64,000 bases of DNA from Pedobacter schmidteae (GCF_900564155.1 NZ_LS999839.1:2911097-2975096); one strand, 5' to 3'. Numbered from the stretch's first letter, positions 8,968-18,195 are shown. The notes: generated by a model from the letters alone, not told the origin. Made by a program: numbers and translations.

Positions 8968-11900
8968 ATGTACAATTCTACAAAAATAAATGTAATTAAA
9001 CTGCTATTTTCCATGACAAGGTTTACCTTTTTACTGATCACGGTTTCCGTCGCCTTTACAGGAGTATTGCTGGCTATCGAGGTAAAATCACAACAATTGG
9101 AAAAAACAATGGTAACTTTCGGTACCAAAACATCATCGGTTCAGGAACTACTGTCCAGTGTCGAAAAACAATCGGAATTCACCTTTTCATTTTCTGCAAG
9201 GGTAGGAGAAATGTTGGTTTCTATTCCTAAAGGGGAAAATATCCCGCTTTCGGAAATACTCAAAGTATTAGCACTACAAAAACGTTTGAAGTTTACACAG
9301 TTGGGCAGCCTGATCGCTATCAGCCAACTTGCCCCGCTACCCAAACCTGGCCGCATTTCCGGTAAGGTTACGGACGACAAGGGCGGTGCACTTCCTGGTG
9401 CAACCATTAAGGTGATTGAAACTGGACAAGTGGTACAAAGCAGCCCCGAGGGTAATTACCATATTGCTTTGCCACCGGGAAAGTATACCTTAGAATTCAG
9501 TTACATCTCTTTTCAGACCCAGCGTATTACTGGCGTGCAAGTGGCAGAGGAAAAAAATACACCGCTTGATATCAGATTGGCGGTAGCATCTGAAGGATTA
9601 AAAGAAGTAGTGGTAACTACTGGTTACAAAAAAGCAAGTATAGCGAGCTTGTATCAGCTACAGCAAAAAAGTGCCAATCTTTCCGATGGGATTTCCGCAG
9701 AGCAGATCAGCGCTACTCCAGATAAACACTTAGGAGAAACTTTAAAACGTATTACCGGTGTAAGTACAACCGACAATAGAAAAGTGGTAGTACGTGGCAT
9801 TGCCGAGCGTTACAATGTATCGCTTTTAAACGGTAGTTCCTTGCCTAGTTTAAATGTGCAGGAACGTGATTTTGAATTTAACCTGATTCCGACAAATTTG
9901 GTAGAAAACGTGGTGGTGGCTAAATCCATTACTGCGGATATGCCTTATGGCTTTGCTGGTGGATTGGTACAGATCAGCACCAAATCGGTGCCTAACCAGA
10001 ATTTCTTCTCTATAACTGCAGGAACTTCGGTAAACTCGCTCACAACTGGCAAAGATTTTATGGGTTATGGTAGAGGAAAGTATGATTATTTAGGTTTTGA
10101 TGACGGGGGACGGGATCATTTTCCGGATGGGATTTTTAACCTTGGTGGCTTTGATCCTCGTAGACCAGATGCACAAAATAAAATTAAAGCAGCAGAAGTT
10201 GGTGCGCAGAACAAAAGGATTGGTGGCACCGAAAGATTGGGTACCAGAATCTATCAGGCTATGCCTTCGCAGAACTATCAGCTAAGTATAGGTCGAACAT
10301 ATAAATTGGATAGCGCAAATTCACGGAAAATTGGTTTTGTTGGCGCTGCGAGTTATCGCAATACGCAATCTAACGATGTAATTGCAAGCATGCGTAGAGG
10401 AAGCTGGAGCCAACAGCCTGCCAGGGGCGACGACCCGACGGATGTAAATACCGGAAATATTTATGGTTTCAATACTACTTTGGCAGTGCTGTTAAACGGT
10501 GGATTTAAGACCAAAAACCATCAAATCAATACCTATAATCTTTACACACACATTTTCGATAACAGGTTCAGCAGGATTACAGGCTGGAGTCATGAAAGTC
10601 CAAAAAACGATAGTGACATGAAGTTTGCAGGTACCGAAGAAGATGATCGCCCTAAATTTACCAACCTGCTGCAGAATAAACTGAGCAGTATGCACCAGTT
10701 CGGTAAACTAAAAATTGAATGGAGCGTTGCACGAACGGTACTGAAATCTGAAGAAAAGGATGCGGTATCTGCAACTATCAGTACCCGTGAAATTGGTAAT
10801 CAGGCTCCTTTCCGGTTTTACCAGCCAAACAGTTCTTCAGATCCGGGTTTTGGTATCTTGCATCGTGATCAATACACCTATAAAGAAAATAATTTTGATG
10901 CCCTTATTAACGGCTCATATGATTTTAACATTGGTAACACGGCGCATACTTTTAAAACAGGAGTAAACTATCTAAAAAAGCATGCAAACTACAACTGGGG
11001 GATATTGCCAATCAGTATTGGACCAAATTCTACAATCCCAATTGCTCAGATTCCGATACAACAGTGGGGGGATTACATGAGTATGGCCGACGCAGGAAAT
11101 AATCTTTTCTATTTTCCTGCCAGCTACTCGTTGAATGCCTTTGAGGCCAAAAGTACCAATAAAGGAGCATTTGTGATGATGGACCATAAACTGTTACCAG
11201 GTTTAAGAGTGGTTTACGGATTACGAACCGATTATTTTAGATTAGATACCATTCGAAATTCGGCCAGCTTATTAAGAGATAAGAACAACCGTATTTTATT
11301 CGAAGAAACAAAGGATTGGTATTTTATGCCTTCGGCCAATGTTACCTATAGCCCAATTAAAGACATCAATATCCGGGCATCTTATGCTAAGTCGGCAGTA
11401 AGGCCAGGCATGATGGAAAATTCAAGGTTCTCTCGTTTTGATCCAAATTACGGTTCGCAGGTTAAGAGTGGCGGTGTGTCTAGTACCATAATCGATAACT
11501 ATGATGCCAAGATAGAATGGTTTGCCGGAGCCGGTGAGCTTTTGTCGGCGGGTTATTTTTATAAGTATTTCGACAAGCCAGCAGAGTTTTATCGCGTTGA
11601 CAGAGAAAATAATGGCGTGGGATATATCCTGATCACCAATTCGGATTGGGCTAAGGTAAAAGGCTGGGAATTTGAAATGCGCAAAAATCTCGGTTTCATC
11701 TCAGATGCAGTTTCTTTAATGTCCAGGATTTACTTAAGTGGAAATCTTACTTTACAGAAATCTACCGTTAGGGCAAGAGAGCTACAGGTAAAGGTACTAC
11801 CTGATAAAACAGATTCTTTGTACTACAACTATATCAAATATCCACGTGCTCTTTATGGTCAGGTACCCATACTTTACAATGCAGGTTTGCAGTATGTAGG

Positions 11901-12300
11901 CAAGAAATTGGGATTAAATATTACTTACAACCATGCAGGCTATAAAACTTTCATTACCGCCAGTGATCCAAATCTGGTGGAATATGAAAGGCCACGTTCT
12001 CAGTTTGATGCGCAGATTAGTTATAAATTCTTAAAAGGAAAACTTGAATCCAAACTGAATATGAGCAACCTGTTTAATGCCCCATTTAGGCACTTCATTA
12101 ATGATGGGAGTACTTTTGACATTATTCCTGGTGGCGTTGGCGAGGAATGGCAGGACAGGTACAGATATAAGCCTGGTTTTTCGGAGAAATATGAAGCAGG
12201 ATATGTCGATCCTGAAACAAACAGACACGTTGGCGACAGGCAAAGCTCTACCCGATACCTGGGGCGTACAATTAGTTTATCATTTACCTATAACCTTTAA
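8968..12300 (+). CDS. TonB-dependent outer-membrane receptor with STN signalling domain
   Basis: The 1110-residue protein has an N-terminal signal segment (about 1-40), an STN domain (about 48-112) that contacts FecR, a carboxypeptidase-regulatory-like domain (about 128-205), a plug (about 215-345, with GETLKRITGVST and VRGIAERYN) and a long beta-barrel ending in SLSFTYNL. It imports an unknown ligand across the outer membrane with TonB energy and reports occupancy to the upstream FecR and sigma factor. It lacks the SusC signature GYG...DLTGSV and is not followed by susD. A lipoprotein of no recognised family comes next and may take the place of a substrate-binding lid (inference). Ligand is unknown. 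Confidence 0.9.
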   Translation: MYNSTKINVIKLLFSMTRFTFLLITVSVAFTGVLLAIEVKSQQLEKTMVTFGTKTSSVQELLSSVEKQSEFTFSFSARVGEMLVSIPKGENIPLSEILKVLALQKRLKFTQLGSLIAISQLAPLPKPGRISGKVTDDKGGALPGATIKVIETGQVVQSSPEGNYHIALPPGKYTLEFSYISFQTQRITGVQVAEEKNTPLDIRLAVASEGLKEVVVTTGYKKASIASLYQLQQKSANLSDGISAEQISATPDKHLGETLKRITGVSTTDNRKVVVRGIAERYNVSLLNGSSLPSLNVQERDFEFNLIPTNLVENVVVAKSITADMPYGFAGGLVQISTKSVPNQNFFSITAGTSVNSLTTGKDFMGYGRGKYDYLGFDDGGRDHFPDGIFNLGGFDPRRPDAQNKIKAAEVGAQNKRIGGTERLGTRIYQAMPSQNYQLSIGRTYKLDSANSRKIGFVGAASYRNTQSNDVIASMRRGSWSQQPARGDDPTDVNTGNIYGFNTTLAVLLNGGFKTKNHQINTYNLYTHIFDNRFSRITGWSHESPKNDSDMKFAGTEEDDRPKFTNLLQNKLSSMHQFGKLKIEWSVARTVLKSEEKDAVSATISTREIGNQAPFRFYQPNSSSDPGFGILHRDQYTYKENNFDALINGSYDFNIGNTAHTFKTGVNYLKKHANYNWGILPISIGPNSTIPIAQIPIQQWGDYMSMADAGNNLFYFPASYSLNAFEAKSTNKGAFVMMDHKLLPGLRVVYGLRTDYFRLDTIRNSASLLRDKNNRILFEETKDWYFMPSANVTYSPIKDINIRASYAKSAVRPGMMENSRFSRFDPNYGSQVKSGGVSSTIIDNYDAKIEWFAGAGELLSAGYFYKYFDKPAEFYRVDRENNGVGYILITNSDWAKVKGWEFEMRKNLGFISDAVSLMSRIYLSGNLTLQKSTVRARELQVKVLPDKTDSLYYNYIKYPRALYGQVPILYNAGLQYVGKKLGLNITYNHAGYKTFITASDPNLVEYERPRSQFDAQISYKFLKGKLESKLNMSNLFNAPFRHFINDGSTFDIIPGGVGEEWQDRYRYKPGFSEKYEAGYVDPETNRHVGDRQSSTRYLGRTISLSFTYNL

Positions 12301-12444
12301 TTATTCGATGATGAAACCATCATGATTTTTCAGACCGCACTTGGGATGAATAAACCGAGCTTTCCAGTTCCTGAACACCAGAACAATTGAAGGCTTGCGA
12401 AAAATCTGATAGCTTCATCATAAAAGAAAACAAAATTTAAGCAG

Positions 12445-13251
12445 ATGAAAATAAACCATATAAATTTCATTATTGTTGCATGCGCGATACTTTTTGCCGG
12501 TTGTAAAAAGGAAGGTGAGTTTGTTTTAAAACCCGTAAAAGCGCTTAAACCTTTTGACATAAAAGGTTATGTTGTTGCTGATACTTTAGAGCAATACTTT
12601 GATGGCGTTAAGGTTCGGGATCTTTACGGTAAGGTGTCTCTTGCCTATGTTACGCCCCAAATTGCTTTTCAAAATGATGTGGCGGTAATGCAGCTCAAAA
12701 AGAAAAGCACAAAAGAAGTAGTCTACGAACAGAAATTTAGTATTGCTGATGCTAAAAATGAAGTTGCTAATTTTTATTTTGATGGAACTAAGGTGTCAAA
12801 GAGTTACCAGTATCCAAAACCTGAAGGCAGTGATTATATGGTCAACTTTTATTTTGATGGGCCAAAAGGAATGCCGTCTGTTGATATCGGTATTGATGTA
12901 CTGGAATATTATATGGATGCCAATAACAAGGTAATAGTGGTTCATAGCACTAGCTTTCCCATTGCTGAAAACCTCCAAAGAGGAAAATGGAGTGAATATT
13001 TGAAGATTTCACCACCACCTCCGGTAATTCCTACTCAATCTGGTACCGACCTTTATCCCGTGGTTACCATTAGAGATGCGAAAACAAAAAAATACCTGAT
13101 TGGTAATAATTTTGAAACAAGCACCATTCAGATGGAAATTCCAGATCAATGGACCTCACAAGGAAAGGTGCAGAGCATCCATATCCAGCAAAAAGGTGCC
13201 GAAAAAAATGTCTTTATGGAGATTAATGACCTGGTGCAGCTTTTTCCTTAA
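12445..13251 (+). CDS. Lipoprotein of unknown function paired with the TonB receptor
   Basis: The 268 residues start with a lipoprotein signal ending at ILFAGC (Cys 20), so the product is lipid-anchored. The rest is mostly beta-rich, with repeated YFDG motifs (three copies: near residues 51, 111 and 133), a Pro-rich SPPPPVIP segment near 190 and an Ile/Val-rich C-terminal domain. I do not recognise the family. It sits 145 bases after the TonB receptor, in the slot where SusD-like partners are usually found, suggesting a surface-binding accessory of that receptor (inference from position only). Confidence 0.7.
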   Translation: MKINHINFIIVACAILFAGCKKEGEFVLKPVKALKPFDIKGYVVADTLEQYFDGVKVRDLYGKVSLAYVTPQIAFQNDVAVMQLKKKSTKEVVYEQKFSIADAKNEVANFYFDGTKVSKSYQYPKPEGSDYMVNFYFDGPKGMPSVDIGIDVLEYYMDANNKVIVVHSTSFPIAENLQRGKWSEYLKISPPPPVIPTQSGTDLYPVVTIRDAKTKKYLIGNNFETSTIQMEIPDQWTSQGKVQSIHIQQKGAEKNVFMEINDLVQLFP

Positions 13252-13288
13252 TATCACAATTGTAAAGTGGCTGTGTTATTAATCCACT

Positions 13289-13394
13289 CGTCATCCTGAA
13301 TTTATTTCAGGATCTGGAATATCATATTTAAAAACTGCTTAAACGAGTTCATAACCACGCGGTAGCTGCGAAGCAAAATAAATTCAGGATGACG
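13289..13394. repeat. REP-like inverted repeat pair
   Basis: A perfect 19-base inverted repeat (13289-13307 and 13376-13394) flanks about 68 bases. The left arm also folds alone (ATCCTGAA / TTCAGGAT, four-base loop). It lies between convergent genes, in the manner of dispersed palindromic elements of Sphingobacteriaceae. It could serve as a bidirectional terminator. It has no coding content. Confidence 0.72.
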
Positions 13395-13445
13395 AAATGC
13401 ATAAAAATTGCATAAATTGGATTAATGATACAGCCTGTTTAATGA

Positions 13446-13814
13446 TTAAAGTATGGCCGGGGCAATAGCTTGCCCAAATACCAACGTATTTCCGTCAGGG
13501 TCATTTACTGCAAAGTCCCGCATCCCATAAACCCGGTCCTCAAGGGTGACTGATATGATCGCTCCGTTTGCGGTCAGCCGTTGGTAATAATCATCAACAT
13601 TATCAATGTCTATGCAAAGGTGTGCGCTTCCTGCCGGCTTTTTCCTCCCGGGATTTTCGGACCCGCTGATGTGGATGAAAACTTCGTCAATGAACAATCC
13701 TGCGTACTCTCCAAATTCGAAATCAAATGTGAAGCCGAGAATTTTGGTGTAATAATCCAAAGCGCTGCGGAAGTTACTGACATGGATTACTGTTGCTGAA
13801 CTAAATGCTTTCAT
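13446..13814 (-). CDS. VOC (glyoxalase/bleomycin resistance-like) family protein
   Basis: The 122 residues match one vicinal-oxygen-chelate domain: a first beta-alpha-beta-beta-beta unit with VSNFRSALDYYTKILGF and a second with HLCIDIDNVDDYYQRL and FAVNDPDGNTLVFGQ. Such proteins use a metal site for isomerase, dioxygenase or drug-binding roles, and substrate cannot be told from sequence. The position where a metal-binding Glu often follows the DPDGN motif is Gln here, so metal chemistry is uncertain. It is on the same strand as a second VOC gene and a GlxA-type regulator just upstream; the gap to the second VOC gene is 45 bases. Confidence 0.85.
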   Translation of the reverse strand: MKAFSSATVIHVSNFRSALDYYTKILGFTFDFEFGEYAGLFIDEVFIHISGSENPGRKKPAGSAHLCIDIDNVDDYYQRLTANGAIISVTLEDRVYGMRDFAVNDPDGNTLVFGQAIAPAIL

Positions 13815-13859
13815 TGGCCTGGGTTTAATTAATTATTAAACGAATGTATAAATATAAAA

Positions 13860-14306
13860 TTATATAAGTTGTTGGGCCAGACCTATCAGAATTCCTTCTG
13901 CCCCACGAATGTAGCACAGTCTATAGGAGTCTTGAAACTGAACCACTTTGCCAACCAGTTGGGCCCCATGTTTGCTTAGCCTGGATACCATCTCGTCAAT
14001 GTCTTCAACGGTAAACATCATACGTAAATAACCGAGTGCATTTACGGGGGCAGTACGGTGGTCTGAAACTACAGCTGGCCTGATAAATTGTGAAAGCTCC
14101 AAACGACTGTGACCATCAGGGGTAACCATCATGGCAATTTCTACACACTGATCGCCTAGTCCTGTAACACTGCCGGCCCATTCGCCCTCAATGGTGGCCC
14201 GTCCTTCAAGCTTAAGGCCTATCTCCGTAAAAAAAGGAATGACATTGTCTAGTGATTCTACCACTATACTGACATTGTCCATTCTTATTAGTTTGTTTTT
14301 TGCCAT
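13860..14306 (-). CDS. VOC family protein
   Basis: The 148 residues again form a VOC fold: MDNVSIVVESLDNVIPFFTEIGL at the start, an ExVEIAMM-like strand and LGYLRMMFTVEDIDEMVSRL in the second half, ending in RGAEGILIGLAQQL. The second-half Glu (GAEGI) and His residues could bind metal. It has an unusually clear Shine-Dalgarno site for this group (AAGGAG eight bases before ATG). It lies between another VOC gene and a GlxA-family regulator on the same strand, so the three may form an operon whose first gene is the regulator. Substrate unknown. Confidence 0.84.
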   Translation of the reverse strand: MAKNKLIRMDNVSIVVESLDNVIPFFTEIGLKLEGRATIEGEWAGSVTGLGDQCVEIAMMVTPDGHSRLELSQFIRPAVVSDHRTAPVNALGYLRMMFTVEDIDEMVSRLSKHGAQLVGKVVQFQDSYRLCYIRGAEGILIGLAQQLI

Positions 14307-14366
14307 AGTTTTTTCTCCTTAAATTACCGAACTCGTAACTAAGTTTTTAAAGATTGCCAACAACTT

Positions 14367-15344
14367 TTACACTTCATACGCCACCCTTGCAAATTTATTT
14401 CTATACTCAATTGGGGTAAGCCCCGTAATCTTTTTAAAGATATCTCTAAATGCTTTGGTATCCGTATAGCCTACATCAAACATAATTTCTGATATATTCT
14501 TTCTTGATGCTTCAAAAAACTTTTTGGCAGCTTCTATTCTTACTCTTTGTATGTATTCTATAGAAGTATTGTTGGTAGCCTCTTTAAATCTTCTTTCAAA
14601 AGTTCTACGACCTGTATTGATTAAACCGGCTAAAGTTTCTATGGTTATTTTGTCTTCATAGTGTTTTTCAATATGATCTTGCACCTTTTGAATATCCGCA
14701 TCACCATGGCTTCTTTGGCCTTTGAATATAGCGAATTGCGATTGGCTGTCTCTCCCGATATCCAAAGCGAAATATTTTGAAATCATTACCGCGGTTTCCC
14801 GGTCGGCATACTTTTCAATCAGGTATAATATTAAATTCCATAAACTACTTGCCCCACCGCTGCTGTAAATGTTATCGTGTTCTGTTATGATAGCACCGTC
14901 TTCTACTTCTACCTCCGGGTACCTTTCTTTAAAATCGCTAATGTGCGCCCAATGTGTAGAGCATTTTTTGCCATTCAGTAAGCCGGTTTCGGCCAAAAGA
15001 AAAGCGCCAATGCACAAACTGGCCAGACTTGCGCCATTTTTGTAGAGCTTTGTAAAATAAGGTATGGCTTCTGCATTGGCCTGTATTCCTTTGGTTGTAT
15101 CGCCAAATGTGGGCGGTATAATCAGTAAATCAGTTGCCGTAACATCTTTCAGTAATCTGTTGGTTTTTACTGTATACTCGCCATTGTTGGCGGGTACATA
15201 AGTGTTCAAACCCACATATTCTACCTCAAAAGCTGGTTTTTTGCCAAATGTGGTCAAAAACTCATTGGCTGTATGAAAGCTTCTAAAAGGTGGAGTAATT
15301 GCTTCAATCACCCCGTACTCAGGTACAAAAACGGAAATTCGCAT
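14367..15344 (-). CDS. GlxA family AraC-type transcriptional regulator (DJ-1/PfpI plus HTH)
   Basis: The 325-residue protein has an N-terminal DJ-1/PfpI-like domain (about 1-195) with the nucleophile-elbow cysteine C111 in ASLCIGAFLLAETGLL, and a C-terminal AraC/HTH_18 DNA-binding domain (about 222-320; KFFEASRKNISEIMFDVGYT and FKKITGLTPIEYR). Members sense small metabolites and activate nearby genes. It precedes two VOC genes on the same strand and is divergent from the AHSA1/DoxX-like/VOC cluster at 15482, so either set could be its target (inference). No enzyme activity is expected of the DJ-1 domain. Confidence 0.92.
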   Translation of the reverse strand: MRISVFVPEYGVIEAITPPFRSFHTANEFLTTFGKKPAFEVEYVGLNTYVPANNGEYTVKTNRLLKDVTATDLLIIPPTFGDTTKGIQANAEAIPYFTKLYKNGASLASLCIGAFLLAETGLLNGKKCSTHWAHISDFKERYPEVEVEDGAIITEHDNIYSSGGASSLWNLILYLIEKYADRETAVMISKYFALDIGRDSQSQFAIFKGQRSHGDADIQKVQDHIEKHYEDKITIETLAGLINTGRRTFERRFKEATNNTSIEYIQRVRIEAAKKFFEASRKNISEIMFDVGYTDTKAFRDIFKKITGLTPIEYRNKFARVAYEV

Positions 15345-15442
15345 ATCTGTTGAATTAAGTTACTAAGCTACGAAAATAGTTTTGTCATAATTTACCCCCA
15401 AAGTTGTCATTTTTACTATAGAAGAAATTTTATACCTCATTG

Positions 15443-15450
15443 TACCTTTG
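15443..15450 (+). promoter_or_regulatory. Candidate -7 box for the AHSA1-type gene
   Basis: TACCTTTG matches TAnnTTTG and lies 31 bases before the ATG at 15482, in the divergent gap facing the GlxA-type regulator. No TTG is found at the ideal -33 distance, so the gene may depend on an activator. Confidence 0.5.
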
Positions 15451-15481
15451 AATTATAAATCAATCAATAAAGAAAATAGCA

Positions 15482-15904
15482 ATGACACAAGTAACAAAAA
15501 TCACGGTAGAAGCAACAACAGATGTTCCCGTAGCAAAAGTTTGGAAAGCCTGGAATACACCAAGCGACATTATGCAATGGAATGCTGCCGATCCAAGCTG
15601 GCATAGTCCAAGTAGTGAAAACGACCTGACAGTAGGAGGGAAGTTTAAGCACAGAATGGAAGCTAAAGACGGTAGCTTTGGTTTTGACTTTGAAGGCGTA
15701 TATGACACTGTAGAACTACATAAGGAAATCACTTACACCATGGGTGATGGAAGACAGGCCACCACTTTATTTGCCGAAAAAAATGGCAAAACTACTATTG
15801 CCACAACCTTTGATGCCGAAACCGAGAATGATCCTGAATTTCAGAAACAAGGATGGCAAGCCATTTTGAACAATTTTGTGAAATATGTTGAATCAACAAA
15901 TTAA
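15482..15904 (+). CDS. SRPBCC/AHSA1 family protein
   Basis: The 140 residues fit the START-like SRPBCC fold of the AHSA1 branch: ITVEATTDVPVAKVWKAWNTP at the start, a central GGKFKHRMEAKDG strand pair, a FEGVYDTVELHKEI turn and the C-terminal amphipathic helix (QGWQAILNNFVKYVES). These proteins have a hydrophobic cavity and unknown ligands; the family is common near AraC-type regulators. It begins a three-gene cluster with a DoxX-like protein (24-base gap) and a VOC protein, divergent from the GlxA-type regulator. Confidence 0.9.
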   Translation: MTQVTKITVEATTDVPVAKVWKAWNTPSDIMQWNAADPSWHSPSSENDLTVGGKFKHRMEAKDGSFGFDFEGVYDTVELHKEITYTMGDGRQATTLFAEKNGKTTIATTFDAETENDPEFQKQGWQAILNNFVKYVESTN

Positions 15905-15927
15905 TTAGCCCTATCAATCCTAATATT

Positions 15928-16302
15928 ATGAAGAAGAATAAAATAATTTTTTGGCTGGCAACAGGTTTCATCGTACTGTGGGAGGGTGTAATGCCACTTG
16001 GCACCATGTTATTTGCGCCTGAATATGTGAATGCAGGTACTAAACCTTTGGGCTATCCCGATTATTTTGCTTATTCGCTTGTCATCTGTAAAGTACTTGG
16101 TGCTTTGGCCATTTCCTTTCCAAAAACACCAGCTAAGTTAAAGGAATGGGCCTATGCAGGACTCACATTTAATTTAATTTTTGCTTTCATCAGCCATGCC
16201 TGCGTAGACAAAAATATTGGATTTATGCTACTGCCATTGGTGGTATTGGCTATCCTTGCCGTTTCTTATCGGTATAACCATAAAATCCAGCCTAATGGCT
16301 AA
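15928..16302 (+). CDS. DoxX-like family membrane protein
   Basis: The 124-residue protein has four predicted membrane helices (about 8-25, 47-64, 72-92 and 98-116) and the family pattern LGYPDYFAYSLVICKVLGALA followed by LKEWAYAGLTFNLIFAFISHA. DoxX-like proteins are small inner-membrane proteins, often encoded beside AHSA1 or VOC genes as here; function is not established. Start ATG fits a 24-base gap after the AHSA1 gene. Confidence 0.85.
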   Translation: MKKNKIIFWLATGFIVLWEGVMPLGTMLFAPEYVNAGTKPLGYPDYFAYSLVICKVLGALAISFPKTPAKLKEWAYAGLTFNLIFAFISHACVDKNIGFMLLPLVVLAILAVSYRYNHKIQPNG

Positions 16303-16317
16303 ATAATTTATGCGCCT

Positions 16318-16707
16318 ATGCATGACAATTTAATCAGCGCGATTTTCATCACATTTTCGGGAAATTGCAAAAAAGCATTAGCCTTTTACCAAACTTGTTT
16401 TGGGGGGCTTTTGCAATTTGAAACTTTTGAAAAAGAAATAGAAGGCTACCCGGAAATACCCGTTGTGAGTGGGTCACTGGTTTCCGACCGGATAATTATT
16501 TACGGTTCAGACCTGGTACATAACGAGGGAAGAAAGCTTGGAAACTATATGTCCATTTTTTTGCATTGTAAAAATACCATCGAAAGAAAAGAGCTTGTCA
16601 AAAAGCTGGAGCCGGGGAAAAAGTTTTTTTTTGTCAATAATGATGACGACCAAAAACTATTTGAAGTAATTGATGTTTATGGCGTGAGATGGGTTCTGGG
16701 TATTTAG
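16318..16707 (+). CDS. PhnB-like VOC family protein
   Basis: The 129-residue product resembles the PhnB/3-demethylubiquinone-methyltransferase-like VOC branch: FITFSGNCKKALAFYQTCFGG at the start, ISGSD-like strand (IIIYGSDLVHN), and a C-terminal FEVIDVYGVRWVLGI. Typical family members carry FGV.W near the end, as seen. It is the last gene of the AHSA1/DoxX-like cluster, with a 15-base gap. Enzyme activity is unknown. Confidence 0.82.
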   Translation: MHDNLISAIFITFSGNCKKALAFYQTCFGGLLQFETFEKEIEGYPEIPVVSGSLVSDRIIIYGSDLVHNEGRKLGNYMSIFLHCKNTIERKELVKKLEPGKKFFFVNNDDDQKLFEVIDVYGVRWVLGI

Positions 16708-16904
16708 CTTAGCTTTTGTTGTAGTGTGGTCTAGGTATCAAAGGATCTTCATAGCTGCACCAATATTTTTATTTTTTCCCCTTTTGCCTTAGCTGTTAAT
16801 GAGTGGTACTCCCATTAAAATTTAATAATCTTAATTTTTCTTTCAAAAAAAAATCTTAAATAGGCATCTTTCTCGTTTATATATAAAAACTAGATTAACG
16901 TAAC

Positions 16905-17129
16905 ATGAAAGTAGCTTTTAAAATTAGTAATAGAGTTTGGTCCTTTATCAAAAATAGAGATTCATTTATTGTTCAGGAGTTGATGACTGCAATGGCGTTG
17001 AAAGAAGAAGAAGCCATGGAGATTTTACAACATCTGCACGATCAAGGGTACATTACCATGAAATGGATAGAGAAAAAAGGCAAACTATGTTTTGTGAAGA
17101 TAAAACCTTTTGATGACCATGTAAATTGA
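16905..17129 (+). CDS. Small winged-helix-like protein
   Basis: The 74 residues read as a compact helix-helix-helix-wing: KNRDSFIVQELMTAMALKEEEAMEILQHLHDQGYI followed by two charged strands (MKWIEKKGKLCFVKIKP). The pattern resembles a minimal winged helix that binds DNA, with no effector domain. I cannot name a family. It is followed by an unknown 108-residue protein after 45 bases, and the pair ends in a strong terminator. Confidence 0.6.
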   Translation: MKVAFKISNRVWSFIKNRDSFIVQELMTAMALKEEEAMEILQHLHDQGYITMKWIEKKGKLCFVKIKPFDDHVN

Positions 17130-17174
17130 ATTTTGCCATATCGTAAGTTGTTGAATCAGATTTAACTATTTGTT

Positions 17175-17501
17175 ATGACCAGAGACTTTGATATCATAGA
17201 AGATATTATAGCCAGCATATACGAGGGGACTTATGATATAGAACCACATGATTTATATGTCATCAATTGTTGTGCTGAACTTGGGGCCGAAGCCGAGATA
17301 TTTACAGTTTTAAATCCTGATAAAGCGGTTACCTATCTCATGAAACGTAAGGTTATTTTGTATAGGATTATGGCCTGTGTAGCTGAGGAAAAGGAAAGGG
17401 TAGAATTGTGGAAGAAATTACAATTGGAGTTTGTAGAAGACAAATTGATAAAATTATACCAGTTTTATCTGAACCTATTGGAGGATGCAAAAGATCTGTA
17501 A
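17175..17501 (+). CDS. Hypothetical protein
   Basis: The 108 residues are largely helical and acidic (DFDIIEDIIASIYEGTYDIE; ELWKKLQLEFVEDKLIKLYQ) with no signal or membrane segment. I do not recognise a family. A cysteine pair (NCCAEL) lies near residue 32. It is likely co-transcribed with the winged-helix-like gene upstream and ends 10 bases before a strong terminator. Confidence 0.55.
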   Translation: MTRDFDIIEDIIASIYEGTYDIEPHDLYVINCCAELGAEAEIFTVLNPDKAVTYLMKRKVILYRIMACVAEEKERVELWKKLQLEFVEDKLIKLYQFYLNLLEDAKDL

Positions 17502-17510
17502 AGCGACGCA

Positions 17511-17548
17511 AAAAAACTCCTTTTGTTTGCTAACAAAAGGAGTTTTTT
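17511..17548. terminator. Strong bidirectional terminator
   Basis: A perfect 17-bp stem (17511-17527 with 17532-17548), four-base loop and A-run/T-run flanks make a symmetrical intrinsic terminator between convergent genes at 17175 and 17579. Confidence 0.92.
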
Positions 17549-17578
17549 GTCCATATCATATTTTTTTATCTCACAGAA

Positions 17579-18064
17579 TTATTTCTTAGGTTCTACATGT
17601 GTAGTAGGGGTATGGATGATGTCAAAATAAATGGTTTTGTCGTCATTATTTGGGTATATCCTGTAAGTAAATTCTTTTTTGGTTAACACAGTGATGTCCA
17701 CAACCCTGGTGAATAGTGTTGCCCCTGTTGTTGGATTTTTCGCTACAATTGTGCGGGTTTTTCCATTTTCCGTAACCGACCAGTCGCCTTGCATTTTTGG
17801 GCTGTTGTCCAGATTGTACATCGTAAAAGTACCGTCGGATTTAAAATAAGCAAAACCTACAAAATTGGAAACATTTGCGTTGCTTAGTGCAACATCTTTT
17901 CCTGCATTATCTTTTGCGTTAGTGGTTTCCCATGGTGTACTGGCCAGGGTTTCGCTTGGGGTAAGTACCGGTTCCATATCTTTTTTGTCTTTGCTACAGC
18001 TAAAAATTAAAGTGCCGGCAAGTGTAAATAATAGCGCGAACGCGAGTTTTTGTAAGTGTTTCAT
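17579..18064 (-). CDS. DUF4822-like lipoprotein
   Basis: The start at MKHLQKL (base 18064) gives a normal lipoprotein signal ending in LIFSC; an upstream in-frame ATG at 18088 is less likely. The body has STPWETTNAKDNAGKDVAL, a KSDGTFTMYNLDNSPKMQGDW strand set and a C-terminal IYFDIIHTPTTHVEP, which I recall as DUF4822, a lipocalin-like domain. It should be lipid-anchored in the periplasm or at the surface. Function is unknown. It is divergent from another lipoprotein gene at 18196. Confidence 0.72.
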   Translation of the reverse strand: MKHLQKLAFALLFTLAGTLIFSCSKDKKDMEPVLTPSETLASTPWETTNAKDNAGKDVALSNANVSNFVGFAYFKSDGTFTMYNLDNSPKMQGDWSVTENGKTRTIVAKNPTTGATLFTRVVDITVLTKKEFTYRIYPNNDDKTIYFDIIHTPTTHVEPKK

Positions 18065-18195
18065 ACTTTTAATCATTAGTTTATGCAAAGGTATTTCTGT
18101 AAAACAGATCCCGATTGTAAGAATTATGCCATTGCTTGTATGATTTATTATTGTAGGAATTATTAAAATCAGTATTTTTAATAAAAAACCTAACT

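Noticed and set aside
13289..13394. CRISPR array or insertion-sequence end
   Set aside because: There is only one inverted pair, no regular direct repeats and no transposase nearby.
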